A stretch of 64,000 nucleotides of DNA from assembly GCA_900105225.1 (NCBI GenBank), contig LT629764.1, forward strand, positions 260,098 to 324,097. The letters run 5' to 3'. A program made the position numbers and the translations under genes. The notes beneath the pieces were generated by a model that worked only from the letters and a program-made list of their open reading frames with translations, made no database searches and was not told the origin of the DNA. Position 1 is the first letter of the stretch. Every line of letters starts with the position of its first letter. Origin of the DNA: Paenibacillaceae bacterium GAS479 (GTDB lineage: Bacteria > Bacillota > Bacilli > Paenibacillales > Paenibacillaceae). Below, in pieces: positions 18,716 through 26,179 of the stretch.

Positions 18716-20935
18716 ATGGAACATAAGGAATCTTCCGCTCCAGGCGGTGTACAGCAGCAAGCGGAGGCTCCCCAGGTACATCCGAATCGTCCTATTCCTC
18801 TCACCTCTGCGCTAGGAGTTCTGACTGGCATGAGTGGCCTTGGAGGCAAAGGCGGCCTAGGGACGAACATTGCTTCTAATTTGCTTGGCAAAAGCATGGC
18901 CTGGCCCGGTTTGGGCGGAGCATTCCCAGGCATGATGGGCAAACCTGGAGCAGGCTTTCCACCGAAGTGGCCGCTTTACCAAGGAGCCGTTCCCGGGCAA
19001 GGTTGGCTGCAGCAACCAGGCGGGCCTGGTTTTCAAAATGGCGGGCCACAAGGATCACCATTTGCCGCGGCTCCGAAAGGGTACCCTCCCGCAGGCGGCG
19101 CAGGGTGGCCCGCCCCAAATGGCTGGCCCGCAGGGGCGGGCCAAGGGTGGCCTCCCCCCGCTGGTTCATCAGCAGGGGCCGGTCAAAATTGGCCTCCCCC
19201 GGGCCCACCGGCAGGGCCAGGGTGGCAATCCCCAGGTGGTCCAGCAAAAGGGTCGGGTCCCGGGTGGCCTGCTCCCGGGGGCCCGCCCCCAGGAGCAGTC
19301 GCAGGTTGGCCTCCCCCAGGCGGGTGGCCCGCGGGCGCTGGCCCGGGTTGGCCTGGCTCCGGTGGTCCGCCCCCAGGAGCGGGTGTCGGAAAGCAAGGAA
19401 ACCTGAACAAGGAAGAGCCGATTTCCGAGCTTATCGAAGGCAGCAATACGTTTGACCTGCATGGTACAACGATCGAACTGACACCTGGCGGAATTGTTGA
19501 AATACCAGGCGAGGAGAAAGCGGAAGCAGAGTCTAACTTGCAGCACACTGGCCAGCTTGGATTTCAAGGAAGCAACTTTACCATCGCTCCTAATGGTGGA
19601 CTCCAGCAAGGAGGCCAGCCAGTTGGGATCGGTATCCCTGGACTGGATCCAAACGCAATTCCAGGTGTTAATAAAAATAGTGTTCCTCAATTTTTCCAGG
19701 CTCTTGATCCTGGGTTTCCGCAGCAGTGGGAGGACTATCAAGGCTGGCCCTTTTCCGGCCCTCCTAATATGGTCCCGCTGGCAAACAACTCCGCAAGCTC
19801 CCCCAGCTTGCAGGCGGAAACCTCCACAAATATGCAAAATCCATGCTCAGGCAATCTACAAGACCCCCATTGCTTACAGCAATGCCTCGGGGCTATGGCC
19901 GCTGGTTTGGCCGAGCAGCAACAGCTTAATCTGCAGTTAACTGCTTATATGAAATTGTTATGGGAAAGGCTGCAAGAGCTGGAGACGAAGCCATCCTATA
20001 CAATCGAGAAGCTGGAGTACAATTTTGATCAGCTGAAAGTAGAGCAGTTAGACGGCACGCTTAACATCGGCATGACGGCTCCTTCCGAATCGCAGCTGCA
20101 AGAATTCGGCCAAATGTCGCTGCCTAATAAACAAACGAATGCAGGAGCCAAGGTTTATCCGTTGCCGATTCCCCAAAATGCTAAAGCCGGCCCGAACAAC
20201 TCCTCTAATTCTGGTGCGGTAAATAAGAGTATTGCTGCCGCGAAAGCACAACAACCCTTACAGCCGCAAGCAACCTCTAGCCAACCAGCCACTTCCGTTC
20301 AGCCGGGATTGGGCAATATTCCGGCTCCAAGTCCAGGCCTCGCTCCAGGCGCGGCGGCAATCCCCGGCTTCTCGGGCCCACCGGTTTCGAGCATGCCAGG
20401 GAATGGAGGAGCGGCTAGTAACAGCTTCTCCCAGCCAGGGTTTATTCCCGCCTCTCCCGGCTTAGGGATGCCGGGATCACAAAGCAATCTCCAGCCGGAA
20501 TCCAGCCCTTTTACGACTCAGCCGACAACCGGAAGCTCTTCCTCCCCAGCTCAGGCAGCAGCATTGGGGACAGCTCCATCTCCTATCCCTTTGCCTGGCT
20601 TTACCGATGTCCGCTCCTATGTAAACGGCTGGCTGAATGAATCCGCTCATGAAATATTGGAAAGAGCGGCCAAATCAAGCAAAATTCCGCTGGACCCGAC
20701 CCATCGGCAAATGGTTATCGAGGACGTCAGGCGCCAGCTTCCTGAACGGATACACTTTTACATGAACGAAGAGCTGGGTAATCACAGACCATCTGGAACA
20801 AACCCGGATAACGCCATGCTGAGCGACGCGCAGCTGCGTCGGACGGCAGAGCGGACGCTTCGCGACGCGGAATCCGCGCTCAAAAGTTATGTCCAGCAAC
20901 TTGCTCGCAACGCGCCTGAAGGAAGAAGGAGATGA
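18716..20935 (+). CDS. gerPC: GerPC-like spore germination protein with very large Pro/Gly/Trp-rich extension
   Basis: 739 residues from the ATG at 18716, with AAGGAGGTG ten bases upstream. The recognisable GerPC core is about residues 415-485: a coiled-coil stretch ending LWERLQELETKPSYTIEKLEYNFDQLKVEQLDGTLNIGMTAPS. A C-terminal helix-rich piece follows (about 635-735, IEDVRRQLPERIHFYMNEE). GerPC of Bacillus is about 200 residues. Here about 400 extra N-terminal residues include a GWPxPGG-type low-complexity block (about 95-220). A second Pro/Ser/Gln-rich linker of about 140 residues separates the two GerPC parts. It lies between gerPB and gerPD. Confidence 0.8.
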   Translation: MEHKESSAPGGVQQQAEAPQVHPNRPIPLTSALGVLTGMSGLGGKGGLGTNIASNLLGKSMAWPGLGGAFPGMMGKPGAGFPPKWPLYQGAVPGQGWLQQPGGPGFQNGGPQGSPFAAAPKGYPPAGGAGWPAPNGWPAGAGQGWPPPAGSSAGAGQNWPPPGPPAGPGWQSPGGPAKGSGPGWPAPGGPPPGAVAGWPPPGGWPAGAGPGWPGSGGPPPGAGVGKQGNLNKEEPISELIEGSNTFDLHGTTIELTPGGIVEIPGEEKAEAESNLQHTGQLGFQGSNFTIAPNGGLQQGGQPVGIGIPGLDPNAIPGVNKNSVPQFFQALDPGFPQQWEDYQGWPFSGPPNMVPLANNSASSPSLQAETSTNMQNPCSGNLQDPHCLQQCLGAMAAGLAEQQQLNLQLTAYMKLLWERLQELETKPSYTIEKLEYNFDQLKVEQLDGTLNIGMTAPSESQLQEFGQMSLPNKQTNAGAKVYPLPIPQNAKAGPNNSSNSGAVNKSIAAAKAQQPLQPQATSSQPATSVQPGLGNIPAPSPGLAPGAAAIPGFSGPPVSSMPGNGGAASNSFSQPGFIPASPGLGMPGSQSNLQPESSPFTTQPTTGSSSSPAQAAALGTAPSPIPLPGFTDVRSYVNGWLNESAHEILERAAKSSKIPLDPTHRQMVIEDVRRQLPERIHFYMNEELGNHRPSGTNPDNAMLSDAQLRRTAERTLRDAESALKSYVQQLARNAPEGRRR

Positions 20936-20940
20936 ACAAA

Positions 20941-21291
20941 ATGGCAATGAATGTTCATATTACGAATCATTTGCTATCCGTTGGCTGCCTTGAGCTGACA
21001 GGCGTCGCTGCGGCTTCCATGCTGCAGATCGGCGATACCGATTCCATTAATCTGTATTCCATTTTTGATACACCACCCGAGGCCATCATTATCGGGCCCT
21101 TTGCACCGTTGCCTGCTCCGGGCGCAGGAGAGACAGAGGCTGGCATTATCCAAGGCGCTGGCGGACAATCCATTGTACCCATTCAAAACACTACCGGTAC
21201 TGTTCAACCAGAAGCAACACCGGGAAGACCAGCATCTATAAATAGGAACGGCTCCATAATTCCTGCTTCCGCCGTTAACCTTACCTTATGA
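20941..21291 (+). CDS. gerPD: Spore germination protein GerPD, extended
   Basis: 116 residues from the ATG at 20941, which has AAGGAG nine bases upstream. The ATG at 20932 abuts that site. The first half is GerPD (NHLLSVGCLELTGVAAASMLQIGDTDSINLYSIFDTPPEAIIIGPF). Bacillus GerPD ends near this point at about 58 residues. Here a further ~55 residues of Gly/Pro/Ala/Thr-rich sequence follow. It starts just after the gerPC stop and overlaps gerPE by 4 bases. Confidence 0.87.
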   Translation: MAMNVHITNHLLSVGCLELTGVAAASMLQIGDTDSINLYSIFDTPPEAIIIGPFAPLPAPGAGETEAGIIQGAGGQSIVPIQNTTGTVQPEATPGRPASINRNGSIIPASAVNLTL

Positions 21292-21773
21292 TCGACTCCG
21301 ACAATTCCATCCGCACCTCATACATCGGTTCCGTCGAAATGATCACTGTTGGGCTATCCTCCGTCATTCATTTCGGAGATACCGGCACTATTAACGCCAA
21401 ATCGACAGGCATTGCCGTGCAGCGTCAACTCGATCACCGCGTCGGAGGTGAGGTAGATTTCAGCGGTTACTCGCTATTTAACGCGCCACTCAATCCTCTG
21501 CCGGAAGAGAGCCTGGACGAGGCAGATGTGCGTACAATCCGATCCAATCCGGTTCCAGCTATTCAGCTCGGTTCGCTTTATGTCATCACCTATAGCTCCT
21601 CCTCCATTCTGCTTGGAGGCAGTGCCGTTGAAGTCAATCTAGAGTCACGCCTGAAGCATTTTCGGCAATATGCTTATTCGCTTGAATCAACTCCGACTCC
21701 GAATACAGAAGCAAGCGAGATCATCCAGAACGCTGACACCAGCGGTTCGAAACTTACCGCAGATAACGATTGA
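21288..21773 (+). CDS. gerPE: Spore germination protein GerPE
   Basis: 161 residues. SYIGSVEMITVGLSSVIHFGDTGTINAKSTGIAVQRQ and the later QLGSLYVITYSSSSILLGGSAVEVNLESRLKHFRQY match GerPE, including the second half with RLKHIRQ. Translation is coupled to gerPD by an ATGA overlap. No sixth gerP gene (gerPF) follows, so this operon is gerPA-E only. Confidence 0.88.
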   Translation: MIDSDNSIRTSYIGSVEMITVGLSSVIHFGDTGTINAKSTGIAVQRQLDHRVGGEVDFSGYSLFNAPLNPLPEESLDEADVRTIRSNPVPAIQLGSLYVITYSSSSILLGGSAVEVNLESRLKHFRQYAYSLESTPTPNTEASEIIQNADTSGSKLTADND

Positions 21774-21931
21774 TCTAACAATGCCATTCAAGTCCGCCGC
21801 ATGAACCGGGACAAATGCCAGGGTCCGTAAACTCGCCTCCCGCATACATTGTGATTGTGAAGTCCGCCAATTAGCATAGCATGGCAGGGTCAATCGGACT
21901 TCATAACATCCAAGTATGGGAGGCATTCACG

Positions 21932-22105
21932 ATGGGTTATGGGGTCGAAGGCGCAGGCGTCGGGTACGGACCAGGCTGGGGGGCTGGCTGTGGACAGAAC
22001 TGGGGCGGTTGCGGAAACGGCTGCGGGAATTATGGCTCGGCCATAGGCATGATCTTGGTTCTGTTTATTCTGCTCGTCATTATTACTCGCGCTTTTTTCA
22101 TCTAG
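21932..22105 (+). CDS. YjcZ-family small sporulation protein
   Basis: 57 residues from the ATG at 21932, preceded by GGGAGG. The Gly/Tyr/Trp/Cys-rich N-terminus (MGYGVEGAGVGYGPGWGAG, then GCGQNWGGCGNGCGNYG) is followed by the family hydrophobic helix SAIGMILVLFILLVIITRAFF. Such small Gly-rich one-helix proteins (YjcZ, SscA-like) are made during sporulation in Bacillus and Paenibacillus. SscA affects spore coat assembly. It lies 160 bases after the gerP operon and has its own strong terminator. Confidence 0.85.
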   Translation: MGYGVEGAGVGYGPGWGAGCGQNWGGCGNGCGNYGSAIGMILVLFILLVIITRAFFI

Positions 22106-22233
22106 TTGACATTCGTACTACTCGAATAGAAGCATGATGGGCTCCGCAGCTTGACCTGGCAGTAGAGTGCCTGGGATAGACTAACTGCGTTGGGAAGCCG
22201 GGCAGGGTTTTATTCCTTGTCGGCAATATGTTA

Positions 22234-22277
22234 AAAGGACGTTCCTAAAGCAGCTTGCTGCTTTAGGAACGTCCTTT
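22234..22277 (+). terminator. Bidirectional terminator
   Basis: Perfect 20-bp stem (arms 22234-22253 and 22258-22277) with loop cttg. It serves the YjcZ-type gene and the convergent acetyltransferase. T-tracts are short on both sides. Confidence 0.8.
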
Positions 22278-22309
22278 ATTGAAAGTTCATTATCCACTCT
22301 TCTCACCAT

Positions 22310-22888
22310 TCATCCTCCGTGTCCTTCCTCATCGCACTCCAGAGCATCGTTCAGCATCACCATATGGATATGATCTTCCCATTTGCCGTTGATTTTGAGA
22401 TACCGCTTGGCCAGTCCCTCCTCCTGAAAGCCCAGCTTGCGAATAACCGACAAGGAAGCGGCATTGCGGGGAATAATATTCGCTTCAATCCGATGAAGCC
22501 CCAGATTGTCGAAACCATGCTTCACGATCGCCTGCACTGCTTCAGGCATATAGCCCTTTCCAAGCAATCCTTTGTCCAAACGATAACCTAAATTACAGCT
22601 TAAAAATACACCTCGTACGATGTTGCCCAACGCAACGGAGCCGATAACGGTGTCTGGGTCCGCTTGCAAAGAAATCCAAAACTTGACGAGCCCGCCACTC
22701 TCTATCATTTGCTCGTCGGCTTCCAACAGCGCACGCTGGGACTCCTCCGTAAAAAAAGCCTCTTCACGTTTCGGCTCCCATGGCGCTAGGAACTCCTTGT
22801 TGCGAATTACATAGCTGGTAATGACCGCTGAATCTTCTGGGCTCGCTACACTTAAGAGCAATCTGTCTGTCTTCAATATCCTTTTCAA
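22310..22888 (-). CDS. RimJ/RimL-type GNAT acetyltransferase
   Basis: 192 residues from a TTG at 22888, which has AGGGGAG six bases upstream. Longer in-frame starts lack a site. GNAT fold: ILKTDRLLLSVASPEDS, LGYRLDKGLLGKGYMPEAVQAIVKHGF (acetyl-CoA pyrophosphate loop region), LHRIEANIIPRNAASLSVIRKLGFQEEG and KWEDHIHMVML. This is the ribosomal-protein N-acetyltransferase subgroup, though such enzymes also act on other amines. It sits between sporulation genes on the opposite strand, with no clear functional link. Confidence 0.85.
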   Translation of the reverse strand: MKRILKTDRLLLSVASPEDSAVITSYVIRNKEFLAPWEPKREEAFFTEESQRALLEADEQMIESGGLVKFWISLQADPDTVIGSVALGNIVRGVFLSCNLGYRLDKGLLGKGYMPEAVQAIVKHGFDNLGLHRIEANIIPRNAASLSVIRKLGFQEEGLAKRYLKINGKWEDHIHMVMLNDALECDEEGHGG

Positions 22889-22958
22889 TCTATTCTCCCC
22901 TTTTATCAAAACTATCATTCTACTGGACATTTGCCGGAGTTCGCATTCCTTACTAACA

Positions 22959-22967
22959 CATAGATTA
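22959..22967 (+). promoter_or_regulatory. Candidate sigma-K-like -10 element
   Basis: CATAGATTA fits the sigma-K -10 consensus CATANNNTA and lies 54 bases before the ATG at 23021. No AC was found at the expected -35 position, so this is weak. Confidence 0.3.
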
Positions 22968-23020
22968 CTTATAGATAAGTGAAACGACGAGTAATGATCT
23001 ACTTACTGGAGGAACCCATT

Positions 23021-23551
23021 ATGAAAAATAGTCCCACAACCACCTCAATTAGTAATTACAAGGACGGCCTTGGATCAAGCATGGGCATCATTCTTATTCT
23101 ATTTATTCTACTAGTTATTGTTACGCAAGCTTTTTCCCCAAAAAAAATCGCTCCCTTCCCTATCGAATCGCCGGACAGTGGATCGTCCTCCATCGCATTC
23201 ACCCAAAGTTTCAATATCATCAACAACACGCAATCGATTACGTTCCAGCGAACTAGCATTTCTGGAAGAATTGTTGAGCCCCTCCCTCCCACCAATCTTC
23301 TTCCCCTTGGCGGAGAGCAGATTTATAATCTATCGATTCGGATAAATAGAACGGCAGAAGGTACTGTCAATTATATTTGGTACTTTAATGACTTCTCTAG
23401 TGTAGGTGAGTTCCAATTCACGCTTCGGGTACAGAACGTTAGTTTAGAAGGATTTTTCGTAAATACACCTTCCATTATTAACATTACAACAGATGCACCG
23501 GTCCGTTTGGACACGACCCGCGCACTTTTGACCCTATCCGATGAAGTCTAG
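23021..23551 (+). CDS. YjcZ-type membrane segment fused to unknown beta-rich domain (copy 1)
   Basis: 176 residues from the ATG at 23021, with GGAGG upstream. A short polar N-terminus (MKNSPTTTSISNYKDGLGS) leads into MGIILILFILLVIVTQAF, the hydrophobic helix typical of YjcZ/SscA-type sporulation peptides. Instead of ending there, the protein continues for about 140 residues of Asn/Ser/Thr-rich sequence with alternating hydrophobics (SFNIINNTQSITFQRTSISG, LPLGGEQIYNLSIRINR), consistent with a beta-sandwich. The domain is not recognised. A paralog follows 19 bases later, and a third starts at 63748. Location next to gerP and a YjcZ gene suggests a spore-surface role, by inference. Confidence 0.75.
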   Translation: MKNSPTTTSISNYKDGLGSSMGIILILFILLVIVTQAFSPKKIAPFPIESPDSGSSSIAFTQSFNIINNTQSITFQRTSISGRIVEPLPPTNLLPLGGEQIYNLSIRINRTAEGTVNYIWYFNDFSSVGEFQFTLRVQNVSLEGFFVNTPSIINITTDAPVRLDTTRALLTLSDEV

Positions 23552-23570
23552 CTCTACAGGGGGAACTAAA

Positions 23571-24083
23571 ATGAATAAAAATAACACAGTGGGCTCTGGC
23601 GGCTCCGTATTTAACATAGGTATTATACTAATTCTTTTTATTCTGCTGGTCATCGTTACCGGCACCTTCAGCATTGGCCCAACCCGCTCCGCTTGTATCG
23701 ACTTTGATGATGAGTCACCCTCTATCACAGAAACGCGAGTATTCAATATCATCAATCTCACGAGCAACTTCACGCTTAACGTCGTGTCTATCGTTGGACC
23801 CTCGAGTTGGCCCAGCCCCTCCATTATTGTTCCTAATGGGGGAGTCACCAGCTTCTACGTGTCGTCCAATGGATTCAATACAACCAGTGCAGAAGTGAGA
23901 CTTAATGTGAACGATGCTAACCGATTAAGTGTCGGTCAACTACAATGTACACTCGTAAATTTAAACAGTCAGGACAAGGCTTACTTCAGCTACGTTTCAA
24001 CAACTGCTCCGATTAGAATCTTCCCACAACAATCGCAGTACCCTGATAAAATTGCAAGGTTGACAATCTACAACGTGCTTTGA
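23571..24083 (+). CDS. YjcZ-type membrane segment fused to unknown beta-rich domain (copy 2)
   Basis: 170 residues from the ATG at 23571, preceded by AGGGGGA. Same layout as the upstream gene: polar lead (MNKNNTVGSGGSVFN), helix IGIILILFILLVIVTGTF, then a beta-rich domain. Shared blocks are xxRVFNIINLTSNFTLNVVSIVG and the later PSIIVPNGGVTSFYVSS, matching FNIINNTQSITFQRTSISG and LLPLGGEQIYNLS in copy 1. Overall identity outside these blocks is low, so the duplication is old. Likely co-transcribed with copy 1 and ended by the terminator at 24128. Confidence 0.75.
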   Translation: MNKNNTVGSGGSVFNIGIILILFILLVIVTGTFSIGPTRSACIDFDDESPSITETRVFNIINLTSNFTLNVVSIVGPSSWPSPSIIVPNGGVTSFYVSSNGFNTTSAEVRLNVNDANRLSVGQLQCTLVNLNSQDKAYFSYVSTTAPIRIFPQQSQYPDKIARLTIYNVL

Positions 24084-24127
24084 ATGTAAGTCGTGTTTTG
24101 AAAGCACATCGTGCTTTGAATGTACAA

Positions 24128-24169
24128 CATAGAAATCCCGGCTCCACAATCGGAGCCGGGATTTCTATG
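24128..24169 (+). terminator. Terminator between copy 2 and the GH15 gene
   Basis: Perfect 18-bp stem (catagaaatcccggctcc and its complement), 6-base loop acaatc, followed by ttt on the plus strand. Probably bidirectional, serving the convergent glycogen operon as well. Confidence 0.82.
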
Positions 24170-24214
24170 TTTAAAAGCACTAATTCAGTACAAACCTCAA
24201 ATCCAGTAAATCCT

Positions 24215-26179
24215 TTAATTCACCGCAAGCTCCTTGTACTTCGCCGCATACTTGGAGACGCTCTGCACGAACGTAGCATGAGACCAGGTAAGCGGAGCAA
24301 CAGATAGCGGAGTTCCGTCATACGGATTCAATTGCTCTGGAAGCAAGCCGCTTTCAAGAGCTTGGGACACGACCCATTCCAGCGTACGGCGCGGTGCCTC
24401 CAGATCAGTCAGTGTCCGTGCGGAGTCAATCTCAAAGTTGGCTACCCACAGCGTGCAGATGATCCACGGATTACCCGGAACCTTGTCGATTTCGCCAGAC
24501 TGCTGAAAGTAGTAATCGTTGGTGTAGCGTGCGATGCCGCCGACATGAGTGCGTACAGCTAACCCCTCGCGAATCGATTCCATCGTGCGGACGACGCGGT
24601 AATCATCTGCCGGCAGCACGCCGAATTCTAGGACTGCGAACAAGCTGCTTTCCAGCGTCATATCTTTAACCCAGCCGCCGTCCTTCTGGACGAGGCCACG
24701 AGCGAAACGGCCACTATCTTCATCCCATAGATGAGTCAAAATACCTTGTTTGACGTCTGCCGCAGTCCGCTTATAATGATCGCTGCGCTCATAATCGCCG
24801 AATAGCTCCGTGAAAAAGGCTGCTGCCATCAGACCGCCATATACGGAAGCCGCCGTATAAGTCCAGATCCCGTAGCGTTCTTCCCACAAGTCATAACTCG
24901 GCTTCGGCAGCGAGAGCGAATGCTCCATATAACTGCTCAAGAAAGCACCGGCTTTACGAATCAGCTTGCTGTACATTGATTGCGGCAGCTCGATGATTTG
25001 ATGGCGCTGGTAATCTCGCCACAGAGCGAATAATACTAAAGCCGTTTCATCCTCTTGAATCGGCAGTCTTTTGGAGCCTTGCACCGTGTAGGGATGCCAG
25101 CTTGAGCCTACTGTACCGTCTGGATTGAACTTATGATTGAGATAACCTTCCGGGGTGAGCGCTTCCGTACAAAATTGGAAAAATGGCGCAATGACGGTCT
25201 GATAACCAGCCAGCGACATCGCATCCGCAACAAGCGCCCCGTCCCGTGGCCACATATAGCTGTAATGGTCACGATTGTATTGCAAAATATCCGTGTCATT
25301 AGCGGCAATGATCGCTCCACGTTCATCGGTTTGCGTGCGCACGACCAGCAAGCTATGCCGGAACAGACGCGCCACAGAAGGTGGCAAATCGCCGAGCTCT
25401 CTTTCCGCACGGTTCAACCAGTGGTTCCAGTAAATGACGACGCGGCTGAGCAGCTGTTCAGGATGATTATCCTCAACATACTCGTTAAGCTTCTTGACCT
25501 CTTCCAAGCTTTTACCGATCGACATCCAGTAGTAAATGGTCTTCTCGCCGCCAGCCGGAATAACCGTGCTGAAGCTGATCGTGCTGTCCACCGATCCCTG
25601 AGCGATTGCGTTGCCCATGAGCACGCCGTCCTCAGCATCGCGCCATGTCCCTTCTGCGGAGTGGAATCGCTTGATGCCCGTGGAGTACTGCGTCATCCCG
25701 CCCTCCTCCGAGAAGCCGTTGAACATAAAGTAGGACGAGCGTTTATAGTGGAACAACGTATGATTATCCGGATAATATGCGGCGGTATCGCCCACTTCCG
25801 AGCCGTCGATCATCAGATCTTGATGGAAAAAGAGACGGAATTCCCGTTCCCGGTCCGCATGGTTGCGGATGACAACCCGCTTCAGATAGATGCATTCACG
25901 CTGGTGAATGCCATCGTTCATTTGCAGCTCAACGTCCAATCCGCTATGCCGCGCCGTAACATCGGTCACGAGGGAATCCTCGATATATCCGAGGCTTTTG
26001 TTCCATGCTGCATCTTCAAGCCAGGTGAACTGTCCTTCGGTCCAAAGACCAAGGCGACAGTACTGACCCCCAACATGATTGAGCTGGCCAACATAGGGAT
26101 AATAAATATCCCGGATGTAACAGTTATGGTCCAGGTTCAGGAGCATTTTGCCATTGCCGATTACGAGATGACGGGCCAT
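24215..26179 (-). CDS. GH15 glucoamylase-like enzyme, last gene of glycogen operon
   Basis: 654 residues from the ATG at 26179 (AAGGAG upstream). An N-terminal beta-sandwich (about 1-270) with YIRDIYYPYVGQLNH is followed by an (alpha/alpha)6 barrel. The catalytic glutamates are in YDLWEERYGIWTYT (general acid) and GLLPEQLNPYDGTPLSVAPLTWSHA (base). GH15 enzymes release glucose from alpha-1,4/1,6-glucans, or act on trehalose or dextran in some branches. It overlaps the glgA stop by 19 bases, so it is translated with the glycogen genes and probably acts in glycogen turnover. No signal peptide, so cytosolic. Confidence 0.87.
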   Translation of the reverse strand: MARHLVIGNGKMLLNLDHNCYIRDIYYPYVGQLNHVGGQYCRLGLWTEGQFTWLEDAAWNKSLGYIEDSLVTDVTARHSGLDVELQMNDGIHQRECIYLKRVVIRNHADREREFRLFFHQDLMIDGSEVGDTAAYYPDNHTLFHYKRSSYFMFNGFSEEGGMTQYSTGIKRFHSAEGTWRDAEDGVLMGNAIAQGSVDSTISFSTVIPAGGEKTIYYWMSIGKSLEEVKKLNEYVEDNHPEQLLSRVVIYWNHWLNRAERELGDLPPSVARLFRHSLLVVRTQTDERGAIIAANDTDILQYNRDHYSYMWPRDGALVADAMSLAGYQTVIAPFFQFCTEALTPEGYLNHKFNPDGTVGSSWHPYTVQGSKRLPIQEDETALVLFALWRDYQRHQIIELPQSMYSKLIRKAGAFLSSYMEHSLSLPKPSYDLWEERYGIWTYTAASVYGGLMAAAFFTELFGDYERSDHYKRTAADVKQGILTHLWDEDSGRFARGLVQKDGGWVKDMTLESSLFAVLEFGVLPADDYRVVRTMESIREGLAVRTHVGGIARYTNDYYFQQSGEIDKVPGNPWIICTLWVANFEIDSARTLTDLEAPRRTLEWVVSQALESGLLPEQLNPYDGTPLSVAPLTWSHATFVQSVSKYAAKYKELAVN

